In this document: positions 1 to 11,039 of the stretch, one piece after another | Layout: each line of letters opens with the position of its first letter | Position numbering within the stretch: position 1 is the first letter of the stretch | Assembly (NCBI RefSeq): GCF_030867095.1 | Contig: NC_081830.1 | Coordinates: 34,393,832-34,457,831, forward strand | Origin: Alligator mississippiensis | Lineage: Eukaryota > Chordata > Crocodylia > Alligatoridae | Reading direction: 5' to 3' | DNA: 64,000 bases | Notes under the pieces: model-generated | The model's database searches: none | What the model was told of the DNA's origin: nothing | What the model saw: the letters and a program-made list of their open reading frames with translations, nothing else | Translations under genes and position numbers: made by a program

Positions 1-239
1 AAGCTAAACGGAAAAATTGGGGCCAAACTTGGTTCTGTGAAATGGGCCTTGTTTCCCAATTGTTTACAGGCTTTTGAAAGTCTGTACTCAGAAACATTTA
101 ACTGTTAATTCCTATAGTCAACATCCATTCATCTAGTCAGCCAACCAAGCCCATACACATCCATTTACATTTTTCATTTTTGAAACACATATCCATGTGT
201 CTCCTGCCTCCCTATTTATCACTTTCTAAAAGAAAAAAA

Positions 240-410
240 TAATCTCTTGACAGCTGGAGACACAAGACCCATGGTTTGAGGTCAGTGTTCTCTTCCTGGC
301 TTTGACAGTGACTTGCTGTATAATCTTTGAAAGTTTCTTTTCCATTCTGTACCTTGTTTCCCTGGCTGTAAAATCATGGAATAAGATAGCTGTGAAAATC
401 ATCAGTTCTA
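240..410 (+). repeat. MIR-like SINE remnant
   Basis: The order of short words (a ragged 'tcttcctggctttgaca', then 'gacttgctgtataatc', then 'ttgtttccctggctgtaaaat') follows the MIR core and tail: clinic-style 'lesson' of ambiguous positions aside, the ending with a TGTAAAAT-like string is typical. The copy is very diverged and has no clear ends. A similar piece lies at 10785-10930, also just upstream of the other member of the duplicated block. MIR assignment is from memory of the consensus and is tentative. Confidence 0.35.
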
Positions 411-469
411 TTAATAATGTGATAGCAAGTAACTGAAAAGTATCCTTCCTACTTAAAAGTCACAAAGTT

Positions 470-1700
470 AGTACATGATAATAAATAGGGAAAATGTCCC
501 TTGAGGTTTGAATAGGGATGGCAATGGCCTACATCTGGACAGGTTAGCTTGCAGCCCCCAAGCTCTCACCTAGTCACTGCTTTTCCTATCACTCTGACTG
601 CTCTTGCAGTTGGAGACTCCAGGCTCTTTCTCCCTCCTCCAGCTGTCCTGTCCTGTCCTGTCCTTGGCCCAGGCAGAAGAGCAGTGCAGCACAGTGCAAG
701 GATCTGAGAGTGAATCTGGGCCACGTATGGGAAAAGGGAATAAAGACTGTATAGCGGGGGAGATTTGTGCCCACATGGGGCAATGGTAGGGGGTGCCTGC
801 AAGGGAATACATAGTAGCAAGAGTGGGGAATCAGGTCCACATGCTGCAGTAGTGGCAGGGGGAACTGGTGCATCTTTGTGGGGTGGCCACACAGGCACAC
901 AGAGCAGTGGTTGAGGGGTTGGGGAGCATCCACATAGCACATAGCCCAGTGACTTGCAGCTTTCCTGGTGTGGTTTGCACAGTGTGCAGCCCCTGCTGGT
1001 GTGGCTCCCAGGACATGTGGTCCCCAGATGCTTATACGATGGACATCTAGATGCCTTAGATGTTTCTAATTTTCAAACAAGCTGTAGAGCATTAATTCAC
1101 AGATGAGGTCATTTTCAAAGGGATGATTATCAGCAGTCTCAAAGGAGAACACACCTGTACCAAGAAGCAGTATAGGGCTCCTTGTCTCTATAAAACCTCC
1201 ACACATTTAGAGCTATTACATTAAGGCTCTATGTAATAAAATGAGCAACATCAGTCCAGCAAGACAGCAGGGCCAGTGCAGCCCATCAGGAAATACAATG
1301 TGACTTCACAGAGAGAATGGGAACATATGGGACCTAAAGAGGAACAGAGCAATGATGCAATCCCGATCCTACTGCTCATATCCAGGTGCCATTTGATGGA
1401 AATGTGGCAGCTTAATGCTGAGGATAGAAGGTAGATGTTATCATTTCTGGGTCAACTGCTAAGGACCTTATTCACTGTGGCAGGGAGCAAGGCAGCCTAG
1501 GTTTTGTTTTAGCCCCACACTTCAGGTGGGGGTTGCTGTTCCAGCTCACTTCCTCTTCCATCCTGATATACCACATTTATATTACTGATTACTGAGCTGG
1601 ATATATCACATCTCTCTGATTACTGAGCTGGAACCCCAAAGAATATGGCTTTCAGTGCTGAATGATACCTGCTCAGTCAGAACTGGGACCCAGACCACAT
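470..1700. repeat. Upstream duplicated block, copy A
   Basis: Several islands match 11040-11720 in the same order and orientation: a gaggtttgaatagggatggc-like stretch followed by aatggccYaYatctg, then gggatSattatcagcagtc, then an almost identical tgctcatatccaggtgc. The paired block lies upstream of the OR pseudogene at 15098, while this one lies upstream of the intact OR at 3859. This supports tandem duplication of an OR with its 5' flank. About 520 bases at 545-1065 interrupt copy A and have no counterpart in copy B. Confidence 0.45.
545..1065. other. Unclassified GC-richer insertion in copy A
   Basis: This stretch is absent from the paired block near 11130. It is richer in G and C than its flanks, with many TGTCC and CACATG words and no convincing coding frame. 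I could not find inverted or direct repeats at its ends that would classify it. Small open frames on both strands here look like chance. Confidence 0.3.
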
Positions 1701-3822
1701 TCTTCTGCTTTTACATTCAAATACACAGCATATAAATGCCAGGAGATTGTGGTTGGGGCTGAATGTGTTCCTTAATCCATGATTTCCTTTTCATCCCCTA
1801 AACAGCAACTTTTTTCTCTCTCTGCCATCTCTGTTCCTCTCAGGGATTTCTTTTTACTTCTCGCTGTCCTTCTTCAGACTTCTTTCCAGAGCTTCCCCAG
1901 ATCTAGGGGCGTCTCCCCACTCCATTTCATTGTCGAGTTTACTTAATAGAAAATCAGTGCCTGGATTACTTTCCCTTCATTTCTGTCACAGACTTTGCCA
2001 TTCTAACTATTCTCCCTGGAATCTACTTAAACTGTTCTTGCCAAGGGTTTAATGTGCTTTTCCTAGACAACACCAAGAACAAGGGCTCCATTTTCATTCT
2101 TCCTGCCCTATCTGTGCTCTTTAATAATCCCACCTCTGTTCCACTTCTTGAAAACTCTTTTTCTTTGCCCTTCATCCTCTCCTGGTTTCCCTCCTGCCTC
2201 GCTGATAAGGTTTTTTTAAAATATATTATTTAGAACAGCCCTTTTACCCAACCTCCAGATTTATGTGGGGCTTCCACAGAGCTCTATCCATTAGCGTCCT
2301 GCTTTCCTGCCTCTGTACCTTTCCTCTATGTATATAATATGGAAACACACATTTCATCATCTTGTCTTTGTTAATGACTGTCAGATCTTCCTCTCAATAC
2401 CAAACCTATCTTCTCCTGTCCCAGCTAAAATCCTATCCTGGCCTCTTCTCATGGTTATCTAGCCAGTATCTCAAGATTCACTTGGATAAAACAGAACCTT
2501 TTTTTTTTTTTAAATCCAAAGCCATTCTATTGCTTTCTTAGTTCCTGTGGTATTCACTGTCATCCTGTCTTTTATCTCACCATGCCCAAGCTATTTCTAA
2601 AATGTTCAGGTTCATTCTACATATCTGTAAGGTATGGCCTTTCCTACACCTCAAACACCTCAAATGCACACCTTTGATAGCAATAACTTGTCCTTTGACT
2701 GATGAATCCAATGTTGTCCTACTAATCCATCTCCAGCAATTCTGTAGAGTTCAGTCTCTTATACCTCATCTTTGTCCATGTCACCAGGCTCTACAAATCT
2801 TTCCACTATCCTCCCCATTTCTTTACCTACTAAATATAAGCTATTTTTCTCTCCTTTCAAGGCTCTTAGTAGCCTTTCCTCACCACCTGTCCCCTACTGT
2901 CCTTCATTCACTACCAAAATGGGACCACTTGCCCCATTTTGGTCTGTTAAACTCGCCTTCCTCAACTTCTTGTTACATTTTCCGACAGGAGCCTTCTCTG
3001 TATGAGACCTGGTGGATCACTGGTTATTATTTTCATTGCCTCTAGAAGAACAGGACAGAAATGTAAGGGCAGGAAGCCTGAGACATGATGAGGTACTCTG
3101 AAAGGGCCCAGAGCTGCATTTATATAGGACCTTTTGAAAAAAAGTCTTAATTGCAAGGGTGAGAGTGAGATGATTCAAAGTCATCAAGTCATTTTGCATG
3201 TGCCCAGATCCTAAGAATGACTCTAAGACTATGAAAGCCAGTGGGCAGAGTGGGGCAGGAGCATAATTTATTATGAATGTGGGGTAGGCAGATGAAAAAT
3301 ATCTGTTCTACAGGCCCATAGGTGAAGCAGTTTCCCTGCCTTCCTAGCTAGTAAAATCCCTGCTCTCGTACTGAAAATTTTTTTGAATTGAAAATGGATT
3401 TGTCTTGTTTTGTATGGTATTACAGAATCAAATCAATGCTACTGGAATGGCCTCTAGAGTCCCCCCATCCCTTCTCCTGTAGAGTAGGGCACTTTCCTTT
3501 TCTTAGGATTTTCTAAACATGTATTAACTGTCTACTTCCCTGTTGTTTCAGTGGCAGTACCCTTACCCCGCTGGCTTTTATCTTTTACATGTGTCATGTT
3601 TTAGGGTGATGGTGGTGGTTTGGGTATTGTTCCTTCTATTTATGGGGAAAAGTTGAAAGTAGAGGTTTGTAGAAGCACGGAACTGGACAGTGTCCCAGGA
3701 GGCCCATCTTATCTGTGTTTTTATAGTTAAATTGCATACCAAGCTCCTTCAAACCAAAAAATTTCCTTTATCTCTAGATACATCTCTTCAAAAACAGTGA
3801 AAGGGGAACCCTGCTATACTGG
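1700..3822. other. Intergenic, no gene seen
   Basis: Pyrimidine-rich sequence on the + strand, with a short poly-T near 2500. It has no OR, transposase or reverse transcriptase similarity that I recognise. One 147-codon open frame at 2602-3045 is rich in Leu, Pro, His and Ser, as expected from CT-rich DNA read by chance. Confidence 0.5.
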
Positions 3823-3858
3823 ATGTAGAAAGGAGAAGGGAGCAATCAAACATTTATT

Positions 3859-4797
3859 ATGGAACTCACCCTCCAGGGATTTGGGAATGCCCCTGACTTG
3901 CAGGCTTTTCTCTCCCTCATGTTTCTTATGATTTACATTGTGACCATAACTGGGAATATTTTAATTGTTGTTTTGGTTGTGATTGATAATCATCTTCATA
4001 CCCCCATGTACTTCTTCCTGGGCAACTTGTCCTGCTTGGAGACCTGCTACACCTCTACCATCCTGCCCAGGATGCTGGCCGCCTTCCTGACTGGGGACAG
4101 GACCATCTCTGTTAGGGGCTGCATTACTCAAATGTATTTCTTTGGTTGTCTGGCAACTACAGAGTGTTACCTCCTAGCTGTGATGTCTTATGACCGGTAC
4201 TTAGCAATATGTAAACCACTGCTCTATGCAGCCCTGATGAATAGCAGGGGATGTATCCATCTAACAGCTGGGTCCTGGATAGGAGGATTAATAAGTTCTC
4301 TAATAATAACATATTTCACATCACAATTAACTTTCTGTGGCCCCAATGAGATTGATCACTTCTTTTGTGATTTAACGCCAATACTACAGCTCTCCTGCAG
4401 TGATACCAGGTTGGTCATGTTTGTTAGTTTTGTAGTCTCTTCCCTAGCTGCAGTTTTCCCATTTACGTTAACCGTGGCATCCTATATCTGTATCATAGTT
4501 GCCATTTTGAGAATTCCCTCTTCCACTGGAAGGCAGAAGGCGTTTTCTACTTGCTCCTCTCACCTCATTGTGGTGACAGTTTTCTACAGTACCCTATTGA
4601 TTGTGTACATGATACCCAATACCAACACCCTGAGAGACCTGAACAAAGTGTTCTCTGTCTTCTACACGGTTCTCACACCTCTTGTGAATCCTCTAATTTA
4701 TAGCCTGAGAAACAAAGAGGTGCAAGTGGCACTGGCAAGAACCATTGGTAGATTTATAAACTCCACAAAGAACTCACGTTTAATTAAGGGAGGATAA
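3859..4797 (+). CDS. Olfactory receptor, family 11/6-like, intact body
   Basis: Encodes a seven-transmembrane odorant receptor (class A GPCR) expected in the cilia of olfactory neurons, where it would couple to the olfactory G protein. The 312-residue frame has the family signatures in order: GN in TM1 (32-33), HTPMYFFLGNLS (47-58), MSYDRYLAICKP at the TM3 end (109-120), the second-loop cysteines, KAFSTCSSH at TM6 (227-235) and PLVNPLIYSLRNK at TM7 (274-286). Length is normal and there is no internal break. The start is the problem. The usual N-terminal glycosylation sequence NQT lies upstream of this ATG, and the ATG aligned with the relative at 15098 (here 3823) is followed at once by TAG. 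I therefore give the internal ATG, which lacks about 12 N-terminal residues. It could be functional or newly lost. Family assignment is by motif resemblance only. Confidence 0.88.
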   Translation: MELTLQGFGNAPDLQAFLSLMFLMIYIVTITGNILIVVLVVIDNHLHTPMYFFLGNLSCLETCYTSTILPRMLAAFLTGDRTISVRGCITQMYFFGCLATTECYLLAVMSYDRYLAICKPLLYAALMNSRGCIHLTAGSWIGGLISSLIITYFTSQLTFCGPNEIDHFFCDLTPILQLSCSDTRLVMFVSFVVSSLAAVFPFTLTVASYICIIVAILRIPSSTGRQKAFSTCSSHLIVVTVFYSTLLIVYMIPNTNTLRDLNKVFSVFYTVLTPLVNPLIYSLRNKEVQVALARTIGRFINSTKNSRLIKGG

Positions 4798-5151
4798 AGC
4801 CCCTTTAAACAGTACTATAGACAAGAAATATGTCTCTGATAGATATACACTGTAAATGTTTGGAAGAAAGGGAGCTTTGGCAAAAAATTGAGCTTTTGGT
4901 CAAAAGAAAAGTAAGTTTGGGGTTTTTTTTAATTTAAAACATTTTAGAAGGAAAGCACCGAAGAATAAATATATTTAGCTTTGGTTTTCTTACATTTTGT
5001 ATGTGTGTTTATTGAAGAAAGCCAGTGCTTTCCAATATATTTTTCTGGTGTCAAAAATCCCAGTTTTCTAATTTAAAATACAAGTATTGATAAAATATTT
5101 TGGCCACATTACTGTATATTAAGTAAACACATGCTTAGACATTGAATATAG
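4798..5151. other. AT-rich 3' flank of the OR
   Basis: AT-rich sequence containing AATAAATA near 4965, a possible polyadenylation signal for the OR transcript. No coding potential or recognisable repeat. Confidence 0.35.
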
Positions 5152-5275
5152 TAATTTTGGAGTGATGTCATAGCTGTAATGGTCCAGGAAACACTCAAGA
5201 GGCAAAGCTTTTTAGGGGGTGATATGTGATCAATTGTATATTTGGCAGAGACTTTATACAAACTTTTTATACAGG
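5152..5275 (+). repeat. Dispersed repeat family, copy 1
   Basis: Matches two other places in the window (43496-43614 and 53700-53880). The shared order is TTGGAGTGATGT, then TAGCTGTRATGGTCCAGG, then CAAGAGGCAA, a run of T, GTGATAT, a CAATTGTATA/CAACTGTATA word and AGACTTTA/AGATCTTA. It runs straight into a CR1 3' end at 5275. I do not recognise a family name. Confidence 0.5.
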
Positions 5276-5697
5276 GATTGGGCACATGGCTTATGAGGAG
5301 ATGCTGAGGGAACTGGGGTTATTTAGCCTGGAGAAGAGAAAACTGATGGTGGATTTAATATCAGCCTTCAACTCCCTGCAAGGTGGTACCAAAGAGGATG
5401 GAGCTGGACTGTTCTCAGTGGTGGCAGATGACAGAACAAGGAGCAATGGGCTGAAGTTGCAGCAAGAGAAGTTTAGGTTAGATATTAGGAAAAACTCTCT
5501 CACTAGGAGGGTAGTAAAATACTGGAAAAGGTTACCCAGAGATGTTTTGGACTTTCCATCCTTGAAGGTACTTAAGACCTGGCTAGACAACGACTTCACT
5601 GGGAAGATCTGGTTGGGGATGGTCCTGCTCTGAGCAGGGGGTTGGACTAGATGACCTCCTGAGGTCCCTTCCAAACTTATTTTTCTATGATTCTATA
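5275..5697 (+). mobile_element. CR1 LINE, 5'-truncated 3' end
   Basis: The frame reads the C-terminal tail of CR1 ORF2: a LGLFSLEKRKL-like motif, a FRLDIRKNSLTRRVVKYW-like segment, then LKVLKTWLDNDF. The CR1 3' untranslated hallmark GGACTAGATGACCTCCTGAGG follows in slightly split form, and the piece ends in a TTCTATGATTCTAT tail. Everything upstream of the last part of ORF2 is missing, the normal result of incomplete reverse transcription. The reading frame is open up to the TGA at 5631-5633. Confidence 0.9.
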
Positions 5698-6534
5698 AGA
5701 CCATTAGAAGGCAGAGTAGATGTGCACCAATATAGATTAACTAAATAAAAAATAGAGAGAGAGAGCATAATCTTTTCTATGTCCATTTCATCAGAAAGGA
5801 CATGCAGAAATCACACTATAAAAACAAGAGAGAAATTAGAAAAAGACTCTGTTGGGGGGTGGGTAGAGAGATAGGGAAGAAAGAAGGGGAAGGCAGTGCT
5901 AGGAGACAAGCAAACAAACAGTAAACCTATAGGAACACAGTGGTCACAACGGCTAATCCAGTAAAGAGATAAGAATCTATTCCTTGTTTAAACCGTACTT
6001 AACACAGTCCAGTTTGTAGAAGATTTCTTGTTCCACAATTTCCCATTCAAACGAGATTTTAAACTTTTTCCTCCTGAGAACAGCAATGTAGAGGTCAGAA
6101 ATGAAGTGCCCAGGGAGGTTGAAGTGTTCTGCCACAGCTTTTGTGTATTTCTGAAGCTGATGTCAGATTAGAGGTCATTCATTCTTATACATCGAGATGG
6201 CCCAATCTGTCCAGTCTAGACAGCAGAAGGGTGCTGAAAGCAGGTGAATGGCATATGGGATGTTTGTGGAGTAGCAGATGAATGAATCTTGGCTATTGTA
6301 CTCTTTGTTCTTAGGCCCAGTAATGTGAACTGTGTTGGTGTGGGGACACAACAGGCATTACCACAGCTGTTGATATGGGGACATAGATCCAGGCCATAAC
6401 CACAATTACAATATTTGGAAATAGGCTACTACTTTAAAGGTATTAAAACCTAACAGGCTATGGCCAGCTACTGAAACCCCACTCAAACTGAAGTAGCTCC
6501 CTCAGTGCTGGTGTTGTTGGTTCCTGTCTCTGTC
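5698..6534. other. Intergenic, no gene seen
   Basis: Purine-rich near 5750-5910 (GAGAGA tract and AGAAAGAAGGGGAAGG), otherwise ordinary. No open frame or repeat that I can name. Confidence 0.45.
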
Positions 6535-7723
6535 CACCTTGTCGCAGAGCACCGAGGTGCCCTGCTCCTAAAGAGGAGAAACTGCTAGAGAAAGAGCCCT
6601 AGCAGTGAATAAGGAGTCCAGCTGTTAGTTGCCAGGGCAACTGGAGTCGGCAAACAACCCACACCTGCCAGTGGTCAGCTGGCTGTAAGGGGCAGGGACT
6701 GGCTCTTATAAAGCCCAGGAGCTGAGGCCAGAAGCAGTTACCTGCCAGCAGCCAGAGAGAAAGGAGTTCCTGGAGCAAAGCTGTGAGAAGAAGCCTGACT
6801 GCAGGTACAGCTCAAGCCAGGTAAAGGATGGCAGCTCTAGGATGTCTGAGCCATGTGGTTTTAGCTGGGTGGCTTTAAGTTATGTTATAGCCTAGGGGCT
6901 TGTGTTTTGCTTTGTTGTTGTTTATCACCAGTGGTTTGGGTGAGGCTATTAAGGGACCCACAGCAGTGTGGGGACCCCAGCGCCAGTAAGGGCGCTGCCT
7001 GCAGGGTGCATAGACCCCAGCCCCAGAGAGGGGCGGTTGAGAAGCCTACGTGCAGGCATGGTGAGCCCCTAAGGAAAGGCGTAGCAGTGTGGTGGGCCCC
7101 GGAGAAGGGGACAGCAGTGCGGTGGGCCCTAGAGAGTGGGCGGCATTCCTGAGAAAGCCCAGCGTGGCCACAGAGAGCCCCAGGAGGGGGAGGCAGTACA
7201 GAGAAGGCCCTGAGGGGGGATGGCAGTACAGAGAAGACTTGGAGAAGGGGGACAGTGTTACCGAAAGGGGCAGCACTGTGGAGAAGGCCCTGGAGAGAAG
7301 GGTGGCATTGTTGTGAAGGCCCCAGAGAGAGGGTGGTGCTGCAGAGGATCCCTGAGAGAGGGCGGCACTATGGAGAGGGCCCCAAGAAAGGACAAGTGTA
7401 TACTTGACAAACCAATGTCTCTTCCAACTGTGAGGCTTGGGGTGTGGTATAAGGGGTGGTTGGAGCCACACATAGCCCGTAAGGCTAGGGTGCCCCAAAG
7501 CACCGATTTGCAGGACAAGACCCATAAGGGGCCTGGGAGTCCACAGGGACAGAAGTCACAATGAACCGTGTCCAAGAAGACATAAGACAGCCTCCCAAAC
7601 TTACCTAAACATCAAAGATGTGGCGGGTGAGAATCGGAGGGTGCCCTTGGGCCGACTTGGCATGGGGGAAGGGGCCTTAAGTAGATTACGGCCCTCCTGT
7701 AGGACCCCGCCTGCGACACACCT
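6535..7723 (+). mobile_element. Solo LTR with 5-bp target duplication
   Basis: The block 6540-7718 starts TGTCGCAG and ends CTGCGACA, a perfect eight-base inverted pair of the TG...CA type. It is flanked on both sides by CACCT (6535-6539 and 7719-7723), a perfect five-base target duplication. A TATAAA box at 6707-6712 indicates + orientation. Nothing resembling internal retroviral genes is attached, so it is a solo LTR left by recombination. Five-base duplications occur in several retrovirus classes and in Gypsy-type LTR elements, so the family is open. A degenerate tandem array fills 6950-7400. Perfect flanks suggest moderate rather than great age. Confidence 0.8.
6950..7400 (+). repeat. Degenerate minisatellite inside the solo LTR
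   Basis: Imperfect units of roughly 40-50 bases repeat the pattern GGCAGTAC or GGCAGCACTGTG, then GAGAAGGCCC, then GAGAGAGGG. The array creates several open frames on both strands with repetitive Gly, Arg, Pro and Ala content; none is a gene. Confidence 0.6.
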
Positions 7724-8204
7724 CTTTGTAATTCCACAGCTAAACTATAAATTTTATGGAAAGGCATTTCCTTGCATCTGTTTTAAAGTGACTTTTTATG
7801 TCACAAAAACACTCATTCTGAGATAAGCAGAGCAGAAACCCAATACATATCAAATTCTCAGGACCTCCACTATATCTGTCAGTCTTTCTACAAATAACAC
7901 TAAAACAAAGTAATATGCTGATGCAATGGCTAATATAAGAATAGCTTTTGTACATGTTTAGCACCTGAACATTCATTGCAATATTATAGAAGCAACTTCT
8001 CCACTTACTGTTGCCTATTACTTTTAGGCCTGTTTCTGTTTGCTGTAGAGAGAATTCTGGGGAGGACACTGCACAAACTGCTGCAAAATGGGCAGCTCAT
8101 CTAGATTAAATCAATTCTATAGAAGTTTATCTAATTTCTGTAAATACATGATCCATGCCACTAAATAAGGCCTAATTTCAATAGTCTACTTAGAATGGTA
8201 ACAA
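7724..8204. other. AT-rich intergenic, no gene seen
   Basis: Unremarkable AT-rich sequence between the solo LTR and a hAT-like element. No repeat or coding signal recognised. Confidence 0.4.
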
Positions 8205-8813
8205 CAAAATATCAGGGCTGTGAGAAGCTTTGGGTGCTGATTCAATTCGGAGGAGATTCGGTCAAATTCAGTGGCTGAATCTCCAAATCCAAATCAAATC
8301 AGGAGACCAATTAAAAGGTCCAAATCAATTCACAGCTCTCCAAATCTATTTGGAAAAGATTTGGAGAGCTTCAGAGATTTGGGGGGGGAGGGGCAGGGCT
8401 GGAGGAGTGGAAAGGGGATCATAGGGGGGGACCCATACCAGGCTCCATTCCCTGCCTGCTCCCCCAGCCCTCCTGAGTGCTCCCTGACCCCTGCCTACTG
8501 TCCCAGCCCCCTCGCCTCCGATGGCTGCCCTGCCCAACCCAGCTCCCAGTTTTTTGTTTTTTTGTTTAAGCCCCCACTTACCATTGTGGGGCTGGGAAAG
8601 TGGGCAGGGATGGGGCCTGTCCAATTCAGAGATTTGGTCAATTTGGCAGTGGCCGAATCTCCAAATCGGGTTCAGCTGAATCAATTTGAGAGAGTGATTA
8701 TTTTTTATTTTTTTATTTTTTTTTGAAGCACCGAATCAAATCACTGTCCCCCGAATTGGCTGAGTCTGAATCTGAAGCAAATACTAGCTGCTTTGCACAG
8801 GCCTACAAAATAT
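8205..8813. mobile_element. Non-autonomous hAT-like element, copy a
   Basis: The element spans 8213-8805 (593 bases) between perfect eight-base direct repeats CAAAATAT (8205-8212, 8806-8813). Its ends are CAGGGCTGTGAGAAGC and, on the complement, TAGGCCTGTGCAAAGC. Eight-base duplications and CAG/TAG ends are diagnostic of hAT transposons. There is no transposase. Both end regions are filled with GATTCGG/GAATC-type words that may be transposase-binding repeats, and the centre is GC-rich. Relatives: 36743, 40274, 48132 and 50977. Confidence 0.85.
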
Positions 8814-10784
8814 ACCAGTGTTCCTAAAGATTTTAAAGTGAGAACTCTAGTTGTATTCCTCTGTTCAGAGATCACAATGTCCTGTACATCTATCTATAAA
8901 GTATAGGTTTTGAGGCTGATCTCTATTATTGTTCTGTCTTGTTGAGGTGTGACTAAGGATATTTTCAGGAGAGGACTGTGCTGAGGCAGAGATTTAAGGC
9001 AGAGATGGTGGTGATAGATGGTCATGGGTAAGGCGAAGTATTCTGTGTAAAGGGCAACATCTAGTTATATTAAAAAAAGGGGGGGGGGGGGGTGGGCTTA
9101 GGCCTATTGTATGCATATGCATACCAGAACAAATTACCTCCTGCTCTGGTCCACTTGCCAAGGTGCATCCATTTCCTTTCATTCAAATATTTTAAGTGAA
9201 CCAGCACTAGTATGGACTATATAAAGATTGGTTAGTTATTTAACGAGTAGACCTTTCTTGGTCCATGACATGCCAGTGTGCCAAATACTGCATATGCACA
9301 CACTCAATAGTGAACTGCATTGCAAATAGCTGATTTTAGCATCTAGACACTTTGGAGAGAGCCCACTCTATTCATCTTTCTGTCATGTAACTGTGAGATT
9401 ACACATGAGTTAGATGGAAGCTCCCCCCACCCCATAACATATGGATTGAACCACTGCCTCCCATCAGCCCCCAGATCCTTTCCACTCCAGATGGGCCCCT
9501 CCACCCCCAAGTCACTAGGCAGCTACCCCAGTCAGCCCAAGAACAGTGGTAGGGATTGGTTCCCCTTCCCCTCCTGCTTCCAGGCTCCTTGCAGCCTGTG
9601 CTGTCCCTGTTCACCTGGACACCGCCCCCCCCCCCGCCCCAGGCCCCACAGCTCCCTGAAAACTCCTTCTTCCACCACCACCTCCCCTTCAGTTTCTGCA
9701 CCTGACAGGACCTGGATCTGGATGTGCAGGGTTGGTGGGGTCTGCAGGGACCACAGGAGTAGTAAGGGAGAGCCCCCCCCCCCCCCCCCCCCCCGAACAC
9801 CTCCACCACTCTTGGGCTGATCAGGGTGGCAGGGAAGTGATCCAGGGGTGGAGAGGACAAAGGGTAGGGGCAGGTAGATGGACTGATTGGGGTGGCAGAT
9901 CCATAGGTGGTGGGGCTGATTTCGGGGGTTGAGCTGAGGGGGCAATTTAGGGGCCTGATGGGGTAGCAACCTAACAGACCCCACCCACCCTCTTTTCCCT
10001 GCCCCCTCCCTCTTTCCCCTTCCAAACCTCACCCCCACACCCTTTCCCCATGCCTCTATACCTTCAGCCCCTCTGCCACCTTCACCTTTTTTCTTTCTGT
10101 CCCCACTCACTGTATCCCTACCCACCTATTTCCTGGCTGTTCCCAGCTGTTAGTCCAGGGCTGTAGAGTCTAAAATGACAGATAGTCCTCTTAGTAGCAG
10201 TGCCTTTTGGGATACTGGAGGTATCTCCAGTACTGGAGCAGTAGTTTTACCTCGGGTAAGCACCCAGAAGTTAATTTAACTCAAGCTAGGTAGCACAGCT
10301 CAAAGATAATCCTAACCAGAAGGGGTATTACATCTAGATGCTTAAAGGGTACATCATAGTACCTTAATGAGCCTTAATGTTTGGTCTTTCAAGTTTTTTA
10401 GTTTTGTTCACATGATCTGACTGTAATGTGCAACTTCACCCTAAGATCCTCTAAAGGAACCTGTGAACCTAACAACAAAATGCTTTATAAATATAACTCC
10501 TTGCAGTACACAACCAGTGGTCTAGATGATCATTAATTCTGATTTTTATTTACACTACTGGCACTTTGAACTGCTTTGTTAGCAGAAAGGTGTGCAAAAG
10601 TGTGAACAAATTATATTTATGGTAGAAAAGGGACTTTGCATTAACCCAGTCCCTTGTGCATTAATCTCACCACTCATATGCTTCTATAAGTATTTTGCAT
10701 TGCCCACATCTGAATTGCATTTGTATTTTCTTGTGGTTTTTTTTTTTTTTAATCGTTATTTAATAACCAACATTGTGTTGCATG
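8814..10784. other. Intergenic with long G and C runs
   Basis: Contains a 14-base G run near 9079 and a 22-base C run at 9773-9794. The C-rich stretch 9420-10140 gives several overlapping Pro/Ser/Gly-rich open frames on both strands (up to 208 codons); none has a recognisable domain and they look compositional. A perfect short palindrome, TACTGGAG-gtat-CTCCAGTA, lies near 10214-10233. Confidence 0.5.
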
Positions 10785-10930
10785 TCCCAGGAGACAGCTA
10801 TGGCCTCCAGTGAGGGGACCAGGGTTCTCTTTCTGACTCTGCTAGTAGCTTGTTCTGTGATCTAAGAAAAGTCACTTCCCTACTCCGTGCCTTAATTTCT
10901 CCATCTATAATATTTTTCTGTTACTTACTT
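10785..10930 (+). repeat. MIR-like SINE remnant
   Basis: The words gggttctctttctgactctg, then ctagtagcttgttctgtgat, then aaaagtcacttccct and ttaatttctccatctataat follow the MIR core order (ability to align to 'gtcacttaacctct...catctgtaaaat'). Diverged and partial. It sits immediately before duplicated block B, as the 240-410 copy does before block A. Confidence 0.5.
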
Positions 10931-11039
10931 GCCTTTTAAATTTTGTCTTAAAATATTTAGATAAAACTGCTACATATGTTTTGACTGCAATTTTAATGTG
11001 TCATGTTTCTTCCCCTTTCCCCCCTCCCCCCCCCAAAGT

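Noticed and set aside
7046-7564. Open frames of 159 and 114 codons
   Set aside because: They lie inside the solo LTR minisatellite and read as repetitive low-complexity peptide.
9399-10125. Overlapping open frames of 197-208 codons on the minus strand
   Set aside because: Composition is extreme (Pro, Gly, Ser), overlapping frames are open on both strands, and no domain is seen. C-rich DNA lacks stops by chance.
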